DNA from: Chryseosolibacter sp964551035
GTDB lineage: Bacteria; Bacteroidota; Bacteroidia; Cytophagales; Cyclobacteriaceae
Length of the DNA stretch: 64,000 bases
Direction: 5' to 3'
NCBI GenBank assembly: GCA_964551035.1
Contig: CAZKBK010000014.1
Span: forward strand, 43,898 to 107,897
Part shown: positions 60,875-64,000 of the stretch, piece after piece
Position numbering within the stretch: position 1 is the stretch's first letter
Layout: each line of letters opens with the position of its first letter
Program-made: the position numbers and the translations under genes
The notes under the pieces: model-generated
Database searches by the model: none
Seen by the model: only the letters and a program-made list of their open reading frames with translations
What the model was told of the DNA's origin: nothing

Positions 60875-60897
60875 TCGGGTACGTACGGTAGTAATGA

Positions 60898-60932
60898 GAA
60901 GCCATTCCGGTTGGAGTGGCTTCTTCATTTTT
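60898..60932 (+). terminator. Intrinsic terminator after the unknown protein gene
   Basis: An 11-bp stem (GAAGCCATTCC with GGAGTGGCTTC, one G-T pair) with loop GGTT is followed by TTCATTTTT. Confidence 0.9.
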
Positions 60933-60933
60933 C

Positions 60934-61057
60934 GGGCGAGAGGCAGGTCAGTTTCCATGGCTTTTAATCTTCAAAATTCCATGATTCAGCGTTCACCGGA
61001 TTCAACCCCCGGACTCCAATCTGACATTCCAGTCCGCTCGTCGCATTCGTAATTCGT
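60934..61057 (+). repeat. Dispersed ~120-bp repeat, copy R1
   Basis: It contains the core CAGCGTTCACCGGATTCAAC and the tail CGCATTCGTAATTCGTACTT. Bases 60971-61025 are identical to 63946-64000. Confidence 0.9.
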
Positions 61058-61179
61058 ACTTCGTACCTCGTCATTCGTTCTTCGTACCACGTACCGTGTG
61101 TGTGCATTGCGTGCCATGAGCGTACATCGCCTGATTTTAATTCATCGGAGGCACGCGGCTGCCACGGAGGATCTTATCC

Positions 61180-61197
61180 CCGGGGCTGAAGCCCCGG
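61180..61197. repeat. GC-rich palindrome between repeats
   Basis: CCGGGGC-TGAA-GCCCCGG is a perfect 7-bp stem of REP type, between R1 and R2. Confidence 0.6.
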
Positions 61198-61220
61198 TTT
61201 ACCGACATGCCGCCCCTACA

Positions 61221-61346
61221 GGGCGAGACGCAGGTCACTTTCCATGGCTACTAATCCTCAAATTCAGCGTTCACCGGATTCAACCCCCGGACTCCAATCT
61301 GACACTTCAGCCCGCTCGTCGCATTCGTAATTCGTAATTCGTAATT
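61221..61346 (+). repeat. Dispersed ~120-bp repeat, copy R2
   Basis: It shares the R1 core and the GCATTCGTAATTCG tail, without CCATGATT. It ends shortly before the ABC permease start. Confidence 0.9.
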
Positions 61347-61374
61347 TTTCCTAGCTTCGTCTAAAAAAACGGCC

Positions 61375-63795
61375 ATGTCATCAAATTTCCCTCTGGCCTT
61401 CAGAAGTCTCAGAAAGAACAAGGGCATCACCCTCATCAACATCCTCGGGCTGAGCATCGGCATCACGGCGTGTCTGGTCATCTACCTCATCGCTGCGCAT
61501 GAGTTGAACTATGACCGGTTCCACCCGGGCCGCGACCGGATATACCGGGTATATACTCACGTTGTCGCCGAGGGTTTTACGAGCGATTTCCGCTACACAT
61601 ATATGGCGGCCGTGGCGATGGCACGCGATCATGTGACCGGCCTGGAAGCGGTAACGCATTTACACAACTGGTATGGAAAGGTGACCATTGAAAACGGGCG
61701 TGGTCAATCCCGGGTGTTTGAGGCCACCGACAACTTTGCTTTTGCCGGCCCCGAGTTCTTCAACCTTTTCTCCGCGTACAAATGGCTGGTAGGGAATCCG
61801 GAGTCGTCGTTGCGGGAGCCGTGGCAGGTCGTTCTCACCGAGCGCCGGGCGAGACGCTACTTTGGAGCGGTTCCCCTTCCGGATCTCATCGGGAGAGAAA
61901 TCGTTTACCAGGACACCCTCCGGTTCCGGGTATCGGGAGTCGTGGCGGACCTTGAAGGAAACACCGACTTTACCTTCACCGACTTCACTTCATATGCCAC
62001 CTGTGTGTTGCTTGGCGGCAACAAACCGTTCTCGTTTGACGAACCGACGACCTTGTACACGGGTTCTCAATTGTTTGTTAAGGTCGGCATGGGCGTTACC
62101 CCCGAAGAAATCGCCGCCCAACTCAACCGGGAAGAGGAGCCGGACGCCGATCGCGATGGCTTTGCGTTCACGCCCATGCTGCAGCCCTTAGGCGATCTGC
62201 ATTTCAACAAAGCACTCGGATTGTTCGAGGTTGTCACCCGTCACGGACCAAAGAAATCAACGGTCTACAGCCTGATCGGTCTGGCTGTGGCATTGGTCCT
62301 GATCGCCGCCATTAACTTCATCAACCTGGCAACCGCACAGGCATCGAAACGCGCAAAAGAGGTGGGCGTCAAAAAGGTTCTTGGCTGCTCACATTGGAGG
62401 CTGATGTGTCACTTTTTAGCGGAGAGCTTTCTACTGACGTTCATCTCCGTCATTGCATCGCTTGGGCTATCCTACCTCGTCTTCATCTATTTTGAAGCGT
62501 TTATCCCGCCGGGCGTCACCCTCGACCTGATCAGAACGGATGTGATCGCCTTTCTTGTCACTTGCCTTTTTGGCGTGTCGTTGCTGGCCGGGGCTTACCC
62601 GGCGTTCGTGCTCTCGTCGTATAGGCCGGCGCTTGCGTTGAAAAAACATATCCCCCGGGGCAGTGGCATGCCCTCTCCCCTTGTCCGGAGAGTGTTGAGC
62701 GTTTTCCAGTTCTCATTTGCCCAACTCTTTATCATCGGAATGCTCGTTGTCGGCATGCAAATAAGGTACATGCTCGACAAGGACCTCGGGTTTACAACGA
62801 AAGCGGTGATTGCTTTCCACGCTCCAAAATCAGATTTGACCAAAATGATTGCGCTCAGAGACCGGTTGTCGCATCTGAAAGGGGTGGAAGTAGTCGCCAT
62901 CCAATCGCAGCCGCCGAGTGGGGCAAGCGGTGGAAATTCCATCCTCCTAAATTTTACGGAGGACGAGAATCTTGAACACTGGGTCAACGCAAAATTTGGA
63001 GACATTCATTACCTCGATCTCTATGGGCTCGAACTCATGGCTGGAAGGAATTTCGACGAGCGCGACAGCTGCAAAGGCTACATTATTAATGAGGCTTACC
63101 TGAAAAAGCTGGGCTTCACCAATCCACGCGATGTGATCGGGATTGTTGCCAACGGCGTACCCGTCATCGGTGTGGTGAAAGACTACCATACCGAATCCCT
63201 CCACACTCCGATTCGTCCCACGGTCATTGTTTGTGACGCCAAAAGGCTACATTCGTTTGGTGTGAAACTGCGTTCATCGGAACAACCTCGGGCGTTTCAG
63301 GAAACCCTGGCCGGAATTGAGGATTTGTGGAAGCAAGTCTACCCGGGTACCGCGTTTGCGTTTGCTTTCATCGACGACCGGATACAGGCACTCTATGAAT
63401 CTGAACAACGCGTCAAAAAACTCGTCGGGGTTGCCACAGGCATTGCGATCCTCATTTCCTGCCTTGGCCTATTTGCCCTTTCGTCGTTCACGGCGCTGGA
63501 ACGAACCAAAGAGATCGGTATTCGAAAAGTCATGGGCGCCTCAGTCGGCGCTATTGTCGGGCTCCTGTCGTTCGAGGTCCTCAAGCTTGTGCTCCTGGCA
63601 TTTGTACTCGCGGCGCCCTTCGCGTACTACTTGAGCAACAATTGGTTGAACGGATTTGCGTTCCGGATCGACCTGGGTGTTTGGATTTTTGGAATCGCCG
63701 CGGTGCTGTCCCTGCTTTTGGCGTTGATGACCATTGGTTATCACACGGCAATGGCAGCGTGGGCCAACCCCGTGGATTCATTGCGGCATGAATAG
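61375..63795 (+). CDS. ABC transporter permease, FtsX/MacB type
   Basis: An 806-residue permease with the MacB-PCD layout. It begins FRSLRKNKGITLINILGLSI and GITACLVIYLIAAHELNYDR, followed by a periplasmic domain. A helix set then carries INLATAQASKRAKEVGVKKV, LGCSHWRLMCHFLAESFLLT. A second half has FRLERTKEIGIRKVMG-like ALERTKEIGIRKVMGASVGA and the closing helices. Such proteins move lipoproteins, lipids or toxins or act as mechanotransmission devices. No ATPase gene is beside it. Repeats R2 and R3 flank it. Confidence 0.92.
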   Translation: MSSNFPLAFRSLRKNKGITLINILGLSIGITACLVIYLIAAHELNYDRFHPGRDRIYRVYTHVVAEGFTSDFRYTYMAAVAMARDHVTGLEAVTHLHNWYGKVTIENGRGQSRVFEATDNFAFAGPEFFNLFSAYKWLVGNPESSLREPWQVVLTERRARRYFGAVPLPDLIGREIVYQDTLRFRVSGVVADLEGNTDFTFTDFTSYATCVLLGGNKPFSFDEPTTLYTGSQLFVKVGMGVTPEEIAAQLNREEEPDADRDGFAFTPMLQPLGDLHFNKALGLFEVVTRHGPKKSTVYSLIGLAVALVLIAAINFINLATAQASKRAKEVGVKKVLGCSHWRLMCHFLAESFLLTFISVIASLGLSYLVFIYFEAFIPPGVTLDLIRTDVIAFLVTCLFGVSLLAGAYPAFVLSSYRPALALKKHIPRGSGMPSPLVRRVLSVFQFSFAQLFIIGMLVVGMQIRYMLDKDLGFTTKAVIAFHAPKSDLTKMIALRDRLSHLKGVEVVAIQSQPPSGASGGNSILLNFTEDENLEHWVNAKFGDIHYLDLYGLELMAGRNFDERDSCKGYIINEAYLKKLGFTNPRDVIGIVANGVPVIGVVKDYHTESLHTPIRPTVIVCDAKRLHSFGVKLRSSEQPRAFQETLAGIEDLWKQVYPGTAFAFAFIDDRIQALYESEQRVKKLVGVATGIAILISCLGLFALSSFTALERTKEIGIRKVMGASVGAIVGLLSFEVLKLVLLAFVLAAPFAYYLSNNWLNGFAFRIDLGVWIFGIAAVLSLLLALMTIGYHTAMAAWANPVDSLRHE

Positions 63796-63811
63796 CCGCC
63801 CCGGCCGGCGA

Positions 63812-63922
63812 TCAGGGCCATTCGCCCGGGAGTGAATGCCACCAGTCGGGAAGTTTTTCAATGATGTCCTCGATGAGTGTTGACTTGCCCGTGAAGTAAG
63901 TTCCCGAAACAGCGATCCGCAT
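63812..63922 (-). pseudogene. P-loop ATPase fragment (AAA_28-like N-terminus)
   Basis: A 36-codon frame reads MRIAVSGTYFTGKSTLIEDI and then EKLPDWWHSLPGEWP. GTYFTGKST is a Walker A motif, and this start is like AAA_28-type NTPases. The frame then stops, so it is a 5' remnant, not a working enzyme. Chance is possible at this length. Confidence 0.45.
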
Positions 63923-63944
63923 AGTTTGACCAGTCCCGTTAGTA

Positions 63945-64000
63945 TTCAAAATTCCATGATTCAGCGTTCACCGGATTCAACCCCCGGACTCCAATCTGAC
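63945..64000 (+). repeat. Dispersed repeat, copy R3 (cut by window end)
   Basis: 55 bases are identical to R1. The rest of the copy lies outside the window. Confidence 0.9.

Overview
The window looks like chromosomal DNA of a Bacteroidota member, most likely an environmental Cytophagales (Chryseolinea/Ohtaekwangia-like; this lineage call is inference). Supporting signs are a type IX secretion sorting domain on a giant secreted protein, Bacteroidetes-type promoter elements (TAnnTTTG) in front of several genes, little use of Shine-Dalgarno sites, ParC/ParE of the Bacteroidetes type, a GH95 fucosidase, and the order sigma-54 regulator - LptE - secG - groES - groEL. The sequence is moderately GC-rich, apart from an AT-richer patch at about 49.95-51.75 kb.

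Layout. 0-12 kb is a housekeeping block: the end of a sigma-54 activator, lptE, an unknown protein, secG, groES-groEL, two peptide transporters (OPT and POT) and pckA. 12-25 kb holds envelope and maintenance genes: an OmpA-like protein, a hydrolase, parC and parE, a frameshifted sterol-desaturase-family gene, a 3-hydroxyacyl-CoA dehydrogenase, mscL and dapD. 25-39 kb holds a glycosyltransferase and then a minus-strand cluster of four exported proteins: a Kre9/KNH-like protein, a ~3000-residue T9SS cargo built from a duplicated propeller/IPT/FG-GAP module, a secreted caspase-like peptidase, and a papain-fold protein whose catalytic Cys is replaced by Ala. 39.6-47.3 kb is a metal-uptake locus: a DtxR-family regulator with an apparent operator, a TroA/ZnuA-like binding lipoprotein, a di-haem oxidoreductase, a Rieske protein, an outer-membrane porin, an ABC ATPase, a permease fused to a DtxR-like domain, and a second permease. 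47.3-48.3 kb is a small GIY-YIG nuclease gene set between two ~300 bp direct repeats. mnmE follows, and directly behind it is an AT-rich island with an Xre/RES toxin-antitoxin pair and a frameshifted nuclease-like gene. 51.8-64 kb is accessory: a serine beta-lactamase-fold protein, a GH95 fucosidase, a dehydrogenase remnant, an ArsR/SRPBCC pair, small HTH proteins, short tandem arrays, an unknown 263-residue protein, an FtsX/MacB-type permease, and a repeat family that also closes the window.

Working together. The metal locus has every layer needed to move a divalent cation from the outer membrane to the cytoplasm under metal control; the two redox proteins inside it are unusual. The caspase, pseudo-papain, giant adhesin-like protein and Kre9-like protein sit close enough to be one transcription unit. 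Intergenic DNA is rich in degenerate short-word repeats of several families. Two genes carry single-base deletions in short homopolymers, which could be real decay or assembly error. No tRNA, rRNA, CRISPR array or complete insertion sequence was seen.
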